Of a DNA stretch of 64,000 bases, positions 1 through 8,683 are shown one piece after another. Position 1 is the stretch's first letter. Each line of letters opens with the position of its first letter. Under the pieces are notes generated by a model. It ran no database searches. It saw nothing but the letters and a program-made list of their open reading frames with translations, and was not told where the DNA came from. Source of the stretch: Hoeflea sp. YIM 152468 (lineage in GTDB: Bacteria > Pseudomonadota > Alphaproteobacteria > Rhizobiales > Rhizobiaceae); NCBI RefSeq assembly GCF_029210485.1, contig NZ_JARGET010000003.1, forward strand, positions 62,001-126,000, read 5' to 3'. A program made the position numbers and the translations under genes.

Positions 1-146
1 GCATGATCAAACGCGTCTGCCCCCTGACTTCTGGGTGCCGCCTTTAGGTGTTTATTACGTATTTCGAATTTACTGTTGGCCGGAAACCTCGTCCGCTCAC
101 GCCATGGGCGATCCATGGCCACCCATAGCCACACCATTGGAATGCT

Positions 147-2813
147 ATGCCAGACAAGTCCCCACCCAGTTTCAACCGCGGTCTCTTCCTGCTAAGGCCG
201 AGCGTCCTTGCCGCCGGCATTGCCCTTGTGGTCACGGTGGCCACCGGCATTTTCGCCGAACACCAGAATCGCCTGGTTCACCACCAGAGTGCCCGGGCTC
301 AGGTCAGCGAGCAGCTTGGTCTGGTGCGCGCCAAACTGGAAGGCAATATCACCAGCAATATTCAACTTGTCCGCGGCCTCGTTTCAGTCATCGGCACCCA
401 GCCGGACATGGACCAGGCACAGTTCAGCAGGATCGCCGCAGGCATTGTGGGAAAGCATTCGCAGCTGCGCAACATCGCGGGCGCCCCTGATCTGGTCATC
501 AGCCTGATGTACCCGTTCAAGGGCAATGAGAAAGCCATCGGTCTGGATTATCGCCAGAATGAAAAGCAGCGTGACACCGCCCTGCAGGCAATCTACTCGC
601 GCGAATTGGTGCTCGCCGGACCTGTCAACCTCCTGCAGGGCGGACAGGGGTTCATCGGCCGCTTTCCAGTGTTCATCGACGGCGCTGGCGGTGAGAGCAG
701 ACTGTGGGGTCTGGTGTCTGCGGTCGTCGACGTTGAACGTCTTTATGAAGAGAGCGGCCTGCTCTCGCCCGATCTGCCCATCAGCATTGCCATCGTCGGC
801 GACAGTTCGACCGGCAAGGATGGCGAGGTGTTCTTTGGATCAGAGACGATCCTTGACGCAGACCCGGTGGTCTCGCAGGTTTCGCTGCCGAACGGCAGTT
901 GGAAAATCGCCGCCATTCCCGACGCTGGCTGGGCCGAAACACCTCCAAATACCTGGCAGATAAGACTGCTCATCCTGACCGGCGGTCTGCTGGTCATTCT
1001 GCCAATCTCCATTGCCGGGCATCTCTATGATCAGCGGCGGGCCTATATTCAGGAACTCAACCGCCGTCAGGGCGAAATGGAGAGGCTGTCGCAGCGGCTC
1101 GAACTGGCGCTCAGCACCTCCAAGATCGGCATTTGGGAGCTCAATCTGGATACCTCCGAATTAACCTGGGACAGACGGATGAGGGAGCTTTACGGCGTGC
1201 CGGAGAGCACCGATCAGGTGAGCATGGAAAGCTGGCTGTCTGCCTTGCACCCGGATGACCGGATCAAGGTCAAGGAGGAATTTGATCAAGCCATATCGAC
1301 AGACGGCCTTTACAATTCCGAGTTTCGACTTCTGACGCGCGAGGGCAATATCCGGTGGATTCGCGCCAGCGGCGCCGTCAACCAGAAGCTTTCCGGCGAG
1401 CGCTATATTGTCGGCGTCAACTGGGATGTCTCGGCTGATATCGAACTCAAGACCCATTTGCTGGCAGCCAAGCAGAATGCGGAGTTACGCAACAGCGAGC
1501 TCGAACAGGCACGTGCCCTGATGGAGCGCAACTCCCTGCATGACAGCCTTACCGGTCTGCCAAACCGCCGCTTTCTCGATGAGCAGCTTCTGGGCGGCCG
1601 CGCCGGCAAGACGGTCACGGCCCTGCTTCACATTGATCTGGACCGCTTCAAGCAGATCAACGACACCATGGGCCATGCGGCCGGAGACGCCATGCTTTCC
1701 CATGCGGCGTCGGTGTTGACCTCCAGCGTCCGTACAGGTGATTTTGTCGCCCGAATTGGCGGCGACGAATTCGTGATCGCCACCACGACGGAGGTTGGCG
1801 AGGAGCAATTGGCCTCGCTCGCCAACCGGGTGGTTGTAAAGATGCGCGAGCCGGTGGCCTATGAAGGCCATGAATGCCGGTTCGGTGTAAGCATCGGAAT
1901 TGCGATGGCAGACCCGAAGGAACCTGACTGCGGCAGGCGCCTGCTCGTGGACGCCGATATCGCGCTCTACCGTGCCAAGAGCAACGGCCGCAACCGGTTC
2001 GAATTCTTCACCTCCTCGCTCAAGGCTGAAATCATCCGCAACAAAAGCATTGCCGACGATATTCTCAACGGCCTCGAGCGGGCCGAATTCATCCCTTATT
2101 TCCAGCCGCAATTCGACGCCAGGACACTCGATATCGTGGGCGTGGAGGCTTTGGCGCGATGGCAACACCCGAGTGAAGGTGTGCTCGCTCCGGACGCGTT
2201 CTTGAAGATTGCCGACGAACTCAACGTCGTGCCGTTGATTGACCGGGCGATCCTTGAACAGACCCTCTGGCAATCGACGCGATGGAAAGCGGCGGGCATT
2301 TCGATTCCGAAAATGTCGGTGAATGTTTCGTCGGGTCGGCTTTATGACGCCGATCTGATCGAGAGCTTGAACGGGCTGACATTCGACCCCGGGACGCTTT
2401 CGTTCGAACTGCTCGAATCGATTTTCCTTGATAGCAACAATGAAACCATTGTCGCCAACATCGCCGAACTCAAGGCACGGGGCATCGACATTGAAATCGA
2501 TGATTTCGGCACCGGGTTTGCGTCTATCATCAGCCTCATTCAGGTCAAGCCGGCCCGGCTGAAGATCGACAGGCAGCTGATTTCGCCTATCGTCGACACG
2601 GACGGTCAGCGCAATCTTGTGGCCTCGATCATTGATATCGGCCAGTCCCTGGGGATCGGGGTGATCGCCGAAGGGGTCGAGACGATGGACCACGCGGCGA
2701 TCCTCAGAGATCTTGGGTGCGACACGCTGCAGGGCTATGCCCTGGCCCGCCCGATGACGTCGGATCATCTGATGGATTTCGTTCGTGCACAAAGCTGGCG
2801 CAAGGTTGCCTGA
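147..2813 (+). CDS. CHASE-PAS-GGDEF-EAL cyclic-di-GMP signalling protein
   Basis: Predicted membrane sensor that makes and/or breaks down cyclic di-GMP. An N-terminal membrane segment (about residues 20-37) and a second one (about 272-297) bracket an extracytoplasmic CHASE-type sensor domain. A PAS domain follows (about 325-435), then a GGDEF domain with an intact GGDEF motif at 538-542 and an RTGD inhibitory-site motif five residues before it. The EAL domain has EAL at 667-669 and a DDFGTG motif further on. Both catalytic motifs look intact, so either activity is possible; many such hybrids act mainly as phosphodiesterases. At 888 residues the length is normal for this architecture. It is monocistronic here and the ligand is unknown. 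Confidence 0.93.
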   Translation: MPDKSPPSFNRGLFLLRPSVLAAGIALVVTVATGIFAEHQNRLVHHQSARAQVSEQLGLVRAKLEGNITSNIQLVRGLVSVIGTQPDMDQAQFSRIAAGIVGKHSQLRNIAGAPDLVISLMYPFKGNEKAIGLDYRQNEKQRDTALQAIYSRELVLAGPVNLLQGGQGFIGRFPVFIDGAGGESRLWGLVSAVVDVERLYEESGLLSPDLPISIAIVGDSSTGKDGEVFFGSETILDADPVVSQVSLPNGSWKIAAIPDAGWAETPPNTWQIRLLILTGGLLVILPISIAGHLYDQRRAYIQELNRRQGEMERLSQRLELALSTSKIGIWELNLDTSELTWDRRMRELYGVPESTDQVSMESWLSALHPDDRIKVKEEFDQAISTDGLYNSEFRLLTREGNIRWIRASGAVNQKLSGERYIVGVNWDVSADIELKTHLLAAKQNAELRNSELEQARALMERNSLHDSLTGLPNRRFLDEQLLGGRAGKTVTALLHIDLDRFKQINDTMGHAAGDAMLSHAASVLTSSVRTGDFVARIGGDEFVIATTTEVGEEQLASLANRVVVKMREPVAYEGHECRFGVSIGIAMADPKEPDCGRRLLVDADIALYRAKSNGRNRFEFFTSSLKAEIIRNKSIADDILNGLERAEFIPYFQPQFDARTLDIVGVEALARWQHPSEGVLAPDAFLKIADELNVVPLIDRAILEQTLWQSTRWKAAGISIPKMSVNVSSGRLYDADLIESLNGLTFDPGTLSFELLESIFLDSNNETIVANIAELKARGIDIEIDDFGTGFASIISLIQVKPARLKIDRQLISPIVDTDGQRNLVASIIDIGQSLGIGVIAEGVETMDHAAILRDLGCDTLQGYALARPMTSDHLMDFVRAQSWRKVA

Positions 2814-3212
2814 ATTTAACCGCCATGCCTGGCCAGGCAAGCGCCATGCAGGCGATCATGGCAACGCCACCGGGTCGCACGGCACAGATGTGGGTTGCCG
2901 CTCATAAGCGCACCGGTCGCCGCCTCTACGACCCCGGTCACGTTCGAGAGCCGCTGGCGCGCAGCAGGGTCCCGGGTGATGAATTCCTCATCATGCACCT
3001 TCCAGCTTGCCGGCACGGGCGACGCCGGCACACCCGGCGCGCCCGACAGGACTTGACCCTGTGATGGCTGCCTGAGGAGAAGTCGGAAATCGGCCTGATA
3101 AATACATTGATGCGCCGCGCATGATCAGCTAGAAGTCCGTTTGTCAGCTGCTTCGCGGCCCGGATTTCATCGCTTCACCAGGCATGAACCCCGCCCGCCA
3201 GGCGCCACGGAT
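2814..3212. other. Intergenic stretch between the GGDEF-EAL gene and tRNA-Arg
   Basis: No convincing gene is seen on either strand. Short open frames here lack recognisable motifs or ribosome binding sites. The only plausible element is a weak promoter-like pair near 3107-3135 that could serve the tRNA. Confidence 0.5.
3107..3135 (+). promoter_or_regulatory. Possible sigma-70 promoter for tRNA-Arg
   Basis: TTGATG at 3107-3112 and TAGAAG at 3130-3135 are separated by 17 bp. Transcription would start about 70 bp upstream of the mature tRNA. The match to consensus is only moderate, so this is a suggestion. Confidence 0.3.
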
Positions 3213-3289
3213 GCACCCGTAGCTCAGCTGGATAGAGTGCTGCCCTCCGAAGGCAGAGGTCACAGGTTCGAATCCTGTCGGGTGCGCCA
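3213..3289 (+). tRNA. tRNA-Arg (anticodon CCG)
   Basis: Complete cloverleaf with an encoded CCA tail. The acceptor stem GCACCCG pairs with CGGGTGC, the anticodon stem CTGCC/GGCAG encloses the loop CTCCGAA, and the T-arm carries GGTTCGAATCC. The anticodon CCG reads CGG arginine codons. A degraded tyrosine integrase begins about 100 bp downstream, which fits use of this tRNA as a phage or island attachment site in the past. Confidence 0.97.
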
Positions 3290-3386
3290 TATTTTTCAAT
3301 GACTTAGTGCAACACCAAAGGCTTCGTACGTACTTGGTACGGAATACAAGGCGCCTTGATTGCCGGTTGCGTTCTGGCACTGGCGC

Positions 3387-3791
3387 ATGAGCAGGAAACA
3401 ATGGGGGCTTGCCGGGCTCGGCAGACCAGCATGGAACGCCGGTCGAACGGTCGGTGTCAAGAAGCCCTTCACGCAACGCCAGATTCGGGCGATCCGCACA
3501 CGCGCCATGGCCGTTCAGCAGAAAACTGGTCGCCCGGTCCAATTCGAGATCACCGCGGATGTGAGGGCGAGCCTGCGCGCCTGGTTGGAACGGAGAGGCG
3601 GGACGGTGGAGGACGCTGACAGTCACGCACTGCGCAGGACAAAGGCGGCGATGATCGACAAGGCGACTGGCAATCTCCGAGCGATCCAATTCCTGCTTGG
3701 CCACACCAAGATCGAAAACACTGTCCGATACCTTGGTGTCGGCATCGAAGATGCTCTGGACGTAGCGGAACATACCGAGATTTGGTCGTGA
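3387..3791 (+). pseudogene. Tyrosine recombinase/integrase remnant with internal deletions
   Basis: The reading frame is open, but compared with the familiar alphaproteobacterial integrase family of about 200 residues it lacks two internal blocks. One is missing between QIRAIR and RTRAMAVQQ, where the first catalytic Arg (the LRGCD region) normally lies. The other is missing between GGTVED and SHALRRTK. The later catalytic elements remain: HxLRR-like [14 protein letters not shown] and the tyrosine motif TVRYLG. Without the first arginine the protein should be inactive. Family expectations are from memory; the deletions are inferred from that comparison. It sits just downstream of tRNA-Arg on the same strand. 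Confidence 0.75.
3611..3627 (+). repeat. 17-bp direct repeat, copy 1
   Basis: GGACGCTGACAGTCACG, lying exactly over the second internal deletion junction of the integrase remnant. An identical copy occurs at 3896-3912. Confidence 0.7.
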
Positions 3792-4109
3792 GCGGCCCCG
3801 CGCAACGTGGGGCCGTACATCACCCTAAATCAGCAAAGCTGCGCGGCGGCAACGCGCCCCTATTTCCGTCGTTGACGATCACCTCTGCGAATCCTGGACG
3901 CTGACAGTCACGGCAGGGGCATCACAGGCTGATGTTTCGGAGGTTGAGACGTTCGGCATGCAGGACAGACCTTGCGCGATCGGCTGAAAAGCAACGTATT
4001 CGCAGAACGCACCTCAGGTGGGAAACGAGGACAAGCATCAGCCCTGCCAGCACGGTCGGGGCTCAGCGTTTTATCGAACGACTGTTGCTGAGCGCCTTCG
4101 GTATGGCAG
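3792..4109. other. Degraded intergenic region after the integrase remnant
   Basis: No intact gene is present. One open frame (3932-4213, plus strand) contains the string GAQRFIERLLL, faintly like the C-terminal end of IS66-type transposases, but the surrounding residues do not support this firmly. I read the stretch as decayed mobile DNA. Confidence 0.4.
3896..3912 (+). repeat. 17-bp direct repeat, copy 2
   Basis: Identical to 3611-3627. The copies are 285 bp apart and bracket the 3' end of the integrase remnant. Confidence 0.7.
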
Positions 4110-4976
4110 CTACTGGCGGCTCCATCGAGTCTGGCGCGTGCCTCTCACATTCTCTTTGGCGCAGGAAAGGAAAGTCAGACCTCCCCCGTGTTCGCCGTCG
4201 CGTTTGGATGTGACGACGAGGTTTTCGCAATGCTCGCCATAAAAGGCCAGTTTCGTCGGAAAGGTCACGGGCAGCGCGACCTCAGACAGAGGCTCGCCGT
4301 CGGGCGAAAAAACCTTCAGTGCCGCGCCGTCGACGGCTGCAATCCAGTAGCGACCGTCGGCATCCAGCGCCGCACCATCAGGCCGTCCGGACATCGGTTT
4401 CATGTCCGCGAAGACAGCGGATTTGCCTATCTCGCCGTGACCGACAAGGGAAGCGGTCCAGATCGTCTGCACGTCCGGATGCGAGTCCGAATAATAAAGC
4501 CGGCGCCTGATCCGGTCGACGGCCATGCCATTGGGAATGGTCAGACCTGCTGCGACCGGAAGCAGTGTCAGATCATCGCTCACGCACCAGATTGCGCCCG
4601 CGCCCCTGGCAGCATCGCGCGCCATGGTTGAGACCCACAAGACGCCCGTGGAATCGACGGTTGCGTCGTTGAACCTGTGGCCGAAACGCGTCTGATCCAG
4701 CAGCTTCTTCAACGATCCGCTGTGCGGATCAAAGGCGAAAAGGCCGGTTTCCATGCCGACGATGGGCTGTCCGGATGCAGCCTGAACAACAAAACCCGGC
4801 TCTTCCGGCAGGCCCCAGGACGCCGTGACACCGCTCTCCAGACCGGACCGATGGAGCCCTCGCCCTGTAATATCCACCCACCAGACTTCACCCGCGTCAT
4901 GATCTACCGCCGGACTTTCGCCGAGTTCGGCTGCCGGGTCAGGCGCGGTTCCCAATCTGATGGCAGGTGTGATCAT
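4110..4976 (-). CDS. SMP-30/gluconolactonase family sugar-lactone hydrolase
   Basis: Predicted six-bladed beta-propeller lactonase that opens aldonolactones to sugar acids using one divalent metal. Expected metal ligands are visible: Glu in LGESP near residue 19, Asn in RFNDATVD (about 103), Asn in IPNGMAVD (about 148) and Asp in GRPDGAALD (about 199). The length of 288 residues is usual. The last 20-25 residues (after HGGGL) do not resemble the usual C-terminus and run into decayed DNA, so the tail may have been replaced by a frameshift or deletion. It is divergent from a TRAP operon, fitting a role in the same sugar-acid pathway; the actual lactone is unknown. Confidence 0.82.
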   Translation of the reverse strand: MITPAIRLGTAPDPAAELGESPAVDHDAGEVWWVDITGRGLHRSGLESGVTASWGLPEEPGFVVQAASGQPIVGMETGLFAFDPHSGSLKKLLDQTRFGHRFNDATVDSTGVLWVSTMARDAARGAGAIWCVSDDLTLLPVAAGLTIPNGMAVDRIRRRLYYSDSHPDVQTIWTASLVGHGEIGKSAVFADMKPMSGRPDGAALDADGRYWIAAVDGAALKVFSPDGEPLSEVALPVTFPTKLAFYGEHCENLVVTSKRDGEHGGGLTFLSCAKENVRGTRQTRWSRQ

Positions 4977-5076
4977 GGGATGCTTGTCTGCCCTGCATGA
5001 GTGGAAGAGCGCTTCTGTCGCGACAGCAATAACAATCTTGACTTCGGGGAAAATATCAAATTAATACTTTAGCGCA

Positions 5077-5090
5077 ACTAATATTTCAGT
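5077..5090. promoter_or_regulatory. Candidate GntR operator upstream of TRAP operon 1
   Basis: ACTAATATTTCAGT, with ACT and AGT inverted ends, lies 33 bp before the dctP-type gene. It matches 11 of 14 positions of the perfect palindrome at 9479-9492 ahead of the second TRAP operon. The assignment to the local FCD-type GntR regulators is inference. Confidence 0.45.
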
Positions 5091-5123
5091 TAAGCAGTTC
5101 AATTGATTTCGGGAGGATATCAA

Positions 5124-6104
5124 ATGAGAATCACCACTGGTGCGCTCGGCCTTTGCATGGCCGCTGCCCTGTCGCTGGGACTGGCGATGCCGTCCCATGC
5201 CGCTGTTACACTCAAGATCGGAACCGTTCTGGCGCCTGAGGATCCGATGGGCCAGGGCCTCGAAAAATTCAAATCCGATGTCGCGGCGGCCACATCGGGC
5301 GACGTTGTGGTCGAAATTTTCCACAACTCGCAGCTGGGTGACACGACCGAGATGATCGACCAGGCGCGAGCCGGCGCCAATGTCGGCACGATCACCGACG
5401 TTGCCCGCCTGTCAAGCTTCGTGCCGTCGCTGGCGATCATGTCGGCGCCGTTCCTGTTTGACACCTACGAGCAGGCCGACAAGTTTGCGCTGTCTGAGGA
5501 ATATCTCGGCTGGGGTGACGAATTGAAGGAAAAATCCGGCCTGGTGATGCTGGCTTCCAACTGGTACCAGGGCCCGCGTCATCTGCTGACCCAGAAGCCG
5601 ATTGCCTCTCCCGCGGACCTCAAGGGTGTGCGGATGCGGACGATCGGCGCCCCGGTGTGGATCGAAACGATCAGAGCCATGGGCGCAGAACCTACTCCCA
5701 TAGCCTGGGGTGAAGTCTACTCCGCCCTGCAGCTTGGCGCCATCGACGCCGCCGAAGCCCAGCCGACAGCCATCACCGGCGCCAAACTCTTCGAAGTGGT
5801 GAAGAATGTCACCAAGACCGGGCACATCCAGCTGGTCACGGCGCTGGTCGTGTCATCGGCTTCGTGGGACGAAATCTCCGCGCAGAACCAGAAGATCGTC
5901 CGCGACCTGGCCGTTGAAGCGGGCCGACACGGCTCCAACCTCACGATCGAGATGGGCGCGGCATCGCTGGAAAAGGTAGCCGCTGCAGGCGTTGGTGTCA
6001 CAGATGTGGATCTCGCCCCGTTCAAAGATGCGGTCAAGGGGGTCTATCCAATGCTGAACCTTGAGGCCGAAGCCAAGATCGTGGACCGTGTCCTCGGGCG
6101 CTAG
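5124..6104 (+). CDS. TRAP transporter solute-binding protein (DctP family), system 1
   Basis: Periplasmic receptor that delivers an organic acid to the TRAP membrane subunits. The start at 5124 is chosen for the GGGAGG ribosome site just upstream; an in-frame ATG at 5103 has none. Residues 1-24 form a signal peptide ending in SHA. The core DctP signature follows, including the conserved arginine region GVRMRTIGAP and the helix ALQLGAIDAAEAQP. Length is 326 residues, normal for the family. It heads an operon with the small and large permeases, is divergent from a lactonase, and likely takes a sugar acid; the substrate is not determined by sequence. Confidence 0.93.
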   Translation: MRITTGALGLCMAAALSLGLAMPSHAAVTLKIGTVLAPEDPMGQGLEKFKSDVAAATSGDVVVEIFHNSQLGDTTEMIDQARAGANVGTITDVARLSSFVPSLAIMSAPFLFDTYEQADKFALSEEYLGWGDELKEKSGLVMLASNWYQGPRHLLTQKPIASPADLKGVRMRTIGAPVWIETIRAMGAEPTPIAWGEVYSALQLGAIDAAEAQPTAITGAKLFEVVKNVTKTGHIQLVTALVVSSASWDEISAQNQKIVRDLAVEAGRHGSNLTIEMGAASLEKVAAAGVGVTDVDLAPFKDAVKGVYPMLNLEAEAKIVDRVLGR

Positions 6105-6157
6105 GCCTCTGGGCTCACATGGCGATCACGGAAACTGATAGATACAAGGACAGTGAA

Positions 6158-6595
6158 ATGCTGAGACGGATCGAGTTTGCATCCGCTTCGCTGCTGCTGG
6201 TGGGCATTGTCTTGCTCGTCGGCGGCGGCTCACTGGCCCGCGTGTGGGGCTGGCCAATCATCTGGTCGGTGGAAATCGCGCAACTGATGTTCCTCTGGCT
6301 GTGTGTCCTGGCAATTGATCTGGCCATGCAGGATGGGCGGCATTTCGGCCTCGAGATCATTCTCGACAATGTGCCGCCACGGATGCGCGGCCTGATGGAG
6401 GCGGCCAATATCATGATCATGATCGGCCTTTTGATTTTCCTGCTGCGCTATGCGTGGAAAAACATGATCCTGATGCATCCGCGCCTCGACGGGGCATTGC
6501 AGATTCCCGGATCGGTCTTTCACGCCTCTATGGTGCTCGGCTTCGCGCTTCTGGTGCGCACGCTCGTCACCAAGCTCATTCACCGTGCGCGATAA
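6158..6595 (+). CDS. TRAP transporter small permease (DctQ family), system 1
   Basis: Four-helix membrane subunit that scaffolds the large permease of a TRAP transporter. Hydrophobic segments are clear: LLLVGIVLLVGG, IIWSVEIAQLMFLWLCVL, NIMIMIGLLIFLL and ASMVLGFALLV. I prefer the start at 6158, which has AAGGA upstream, over an ATG at 6119 that would add 13 polar residues. It lies between the binding protein and large permease genes of the same system with short gaps. Confidence 0.88.
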   Translation: MLRRIEFASASLLLVGIVLLVGGGSLARVWGWPIIWSVEIAQLMFLWLCVLAIDLAMQDGRHFGLEIILDNVPPRMRGLMEAANIMIMIGLLIFLLRYAWKNMILMHPRLDGALQIPGSVFHASMVLGFALLVRTLVTKLIHRAR

Positions 6596-6610
6596 CTGGC
6601 GGACCAAGAC

Positions 6611-7894
6611 ATGTTGCTTCTGATCGCCGGGCTGTTCGCCTTCTTCCTGTTGGTGGGAATGCCGGTTTCCTTTGCTCTTGCACTGGCGTCGATCCCGGTC
6701 TTTGTGCTGACCGGCACGATGCCAGCGACGGTTGCCGTCCAGAAGATGGTGACCGCGACACAGAGCTTTCCACTGCTGGCGGTTCCGTTCTTCATTCTTG
6801 CCGGCAATCTCATGAATGCGACTGGCATCACCAACCGCCTGGTCAACTTTGCCAGGCTTCTGACCGGCTGGATGGCAGGCGGACTTGGCCAGGTCTCGAT
6901 CGTGCTGAGCTTGCTGTTGGGCGGCATATCCGGTTCGGCCGTCGCCGATGCCGCAATGGAATCCCGCCTGCTTGGCCCGGGCCTGATTAACCAGGGGGGC
7001 TATTCGAAAGCCGCAGCCGCAGCCGTGATCGCCTTCGGATCAATCATTACCGCGACAATTCCGCCAAGCATCGGGCTCATCCTGTTCGGCTTCATCAACG
7101 AAGTCTCGATCGGGCAGCTGTTTCTCGCCGGCGTCGCCCCCGGCTTCCTGCTGACCGTCGTCCTGATGATCACGGCCTGGCTCGTCGCCAAGAAGAACAA
7201 TTATGCGCCCGACCTGCAAGCCCTGCCTACGTTCAGGGAGTTGCTGGCAAGCTTCTTCGACAGCATCTGGGCGCTCGCCTTTCCAATTATCCTCATCGTT
7301 GGCTTCCGCTTCGGCTTTTTCACGGCCACCGAGGCCGGCGCATTCCTGGTGTTTTATGCCCTGTTTGTCGGTTTTTTTATCCACCGTGAGCTGACGCTTG
7401 AGGCATTTTACGATGCGATCAAGGGGTCCATTTCCGATATCGGCATGGTCATGCTGCTCATCATGATGGCGGCCATCCTGGGTTACGCGGTGACGATCGA
7501 GCGGGGACCGCAGCAAATCACCGATTTCGTCACCGCCTTGACCAGCGAGCCGATCCTGATCCTGCTGTTGATCGTGATACTTCTCGTGATCAGCGGCATG
7601 TTCCTGGAAGGCGTTGCGAACATTCTGCTGATCACGCCGATCGTGCTGCCCGTTCTCGTTCATGCCGGATATGATCCCGTCCACATGGGTATTCTCATCG
7701 TCAGCCTGATCAATCTGGGAGGGCTGACGCCCCCGGTCGGGATCATCATGTTCACCGTCTGCGGAATTCTCGACGTCAAGACCGGGGCTTTCGCCCGTGC
7801 GTCCATCCCCTATTTCGTGGCGGTCACGGGATTCCTGGCGGCCATCGTGGCTTTTCCTCAACTGTCGCTACTCTTGCCGGGAAGGCTCATGTAA
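6611..7894 (+). CDS. TRAP transporter large permease (DctM family), system 1
   Basis: Channel-forming subunit driving sodium- or proton-coupled uptake of the bound acid. It is a 427-residue polytopic protein with many hydrophobic segments and family motifs such as GGISGSAVADAAM, ITATIPPSIGLILFGF and NLGGLTPPVGIIMF. The length is normal. It follows the small permease by 15 bp and is followed by a co-directional GntR regulator gene. Confidence 0.94.
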   Translation: MLLLIAGLFAFFLLVGMPVSFALALASIPVFVLTGTMPATVAVQKMVTATQSFPLLAVPFFILAGNLMNATGITNRLVNFARLLTGWMAGGLGQVSIVLSLLLGGISGSAVADAAMESRLLGPGLINQGGYSKAAAAAVIAFGSIITATIPPSIGLILFGFINEVSIGQLFLAGVAPGFLLTVVLMITAWLVAKKNNYAPDLQALPTFRELLASFFDSIWALAFPIILIVGFRFGFFTATEAGAFLVFYALFVGFFIHRELTLEAFYDAIKGSISDIGMVMLLIMMAAILGYAVTIERGPQQITDFVTALTSEPILILLLIVILLVISGMFLEGVANILLITPIVLPVLVHAGYDPVHMGILIVSLINLGGLTPPVGIIMFTVCGILDVKTGAFARASIPYFVAVTGFLAAIVAFPQLSLLLPGRLM

Positions 7895-7937
7895 TGGGCA
7901 CCCGAGAGCGATCAACGAAACAACCAATGAGCTCAAT

Positions 7938-8654
7938 ATGACAAGCACACCGCTATCGGCGGCACTGACCAGTGCACAGGAGGACCAGTTCCGGCCTAGC
8001 GCGCAGGGATCTGCGGCAGCTCGCGTGTATTCCGGCCTTCGGGCACAGATCATCTCGCTGGAACTGGAACCCCATTCCAACCTAGTGCGGACCGAAATCG
8101 CCCAGAATTACGGCGTCAGCCAGTCGCCGATCCGCGAGGCGATGCACCGGCTCGAGCAGGAAGGACTGGTTGTCTCCTATCCGCAGTCTCGCACTGTCGT
8201 GGCGAGGATCGACGTCGACCATGCGCGCGAGACCCAGTTCCTCAGAATGGCGATCGAATTGGAGGTTGCCCGCAGCCTGACGAAGCTGGGTCAACCCGAT
8301 ACTCTGCGCACCGCCAGGCGCATCCTTGCCATCCAGAAGATGGCGGGGGACGACCGGGATATCGACGAATTCACCGCGCTCGACAGGCTGTTTCACCTGT
8401 CGCTGATGGAGCCGGTGGGTGTCGTGTCGCTCTATCATCTGGTTTCCAGCCGATCAGGCCACATCGACCGGCTGCGCCGGCTCAACCTGCCGGACCCCGG
8501 CAAGATGGCCTCGGTTCTGCAGCACCACACCGAAATACTGGATGCGATAGAAGCCGGAGACCTGGCAAAGACCGAGGACGCTGTGCGCAGACATCTGGGC
8601 GGAACGCTGGCTGCGGCACCGCAGATCATGGAACAGTATCCTCACTATTTCTGA
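7938..8654 (+). CDS. GntR family transcriptional regulator (FCD domain), copy 1
   Basis: Ligand-responsive DNA-binding regulator. The N-terminal winged helix (about residues 25-90) contains YGVSQSPIREAMHRLEQEGLV, followed by an all-helical FCD effector domain with DRLFHLSLM and the histidine-containing HIDRLRRL that usually bind metal and organic acid. The ATG at 7938 is chosen as the first in-frame start after the permease. It is strikingly similar to the convergent regulator at 8684-9409, so the two are paralogs. It probably controls TRAP system 1. Confidence 0.9.
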   Translation: MTSTPLSAALTSAQEDQFRPSAQGSAAARVYSGLRAQIISLELEPHSNLVRTEIAQNYGVSQSPIREAMHRLEQEGLVVSYPQSRTVVARIDVDHARETQFLRMAIELEVARSLTKLGQPDTLRTARRILAIQKMAGDDRDIDEFTALDRLFHLSLMEPVGVVSLYHLVSSRSGHIDRLRRLNLPDPGKMASVLQHHTEILDAIEAGDLAKTEDAVRRHLGGTLAAAPQIMEQYPHYF

Positions 8655-8683
8655 ACGAGCCAGGCAGTCAACAGCAGCAGCTC

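Noticed and set aside
1485-2840. A 451-codon frame antisense to the GGDEF-EAL gene
   Set aside because: It mirrors the codon structure of the real gene, has no domain or ribosome site, and lies wholly on the opposite strand of a clear gene.
3144-3773. A 209-codon minus-strand frame containing [16 protein letters not shown]
   Set aside because: This is the well-known false protein that arises from translating the antisense strand of a tRNA; the tRNA-Arg at 3213-3289 explains it.
3932-4213. Possible IS66-type transposase C-terminus (GAQRFIERLLL)
   Set aside because: Only about ten residues look similar; too little to call an insertion sequence without a database search.
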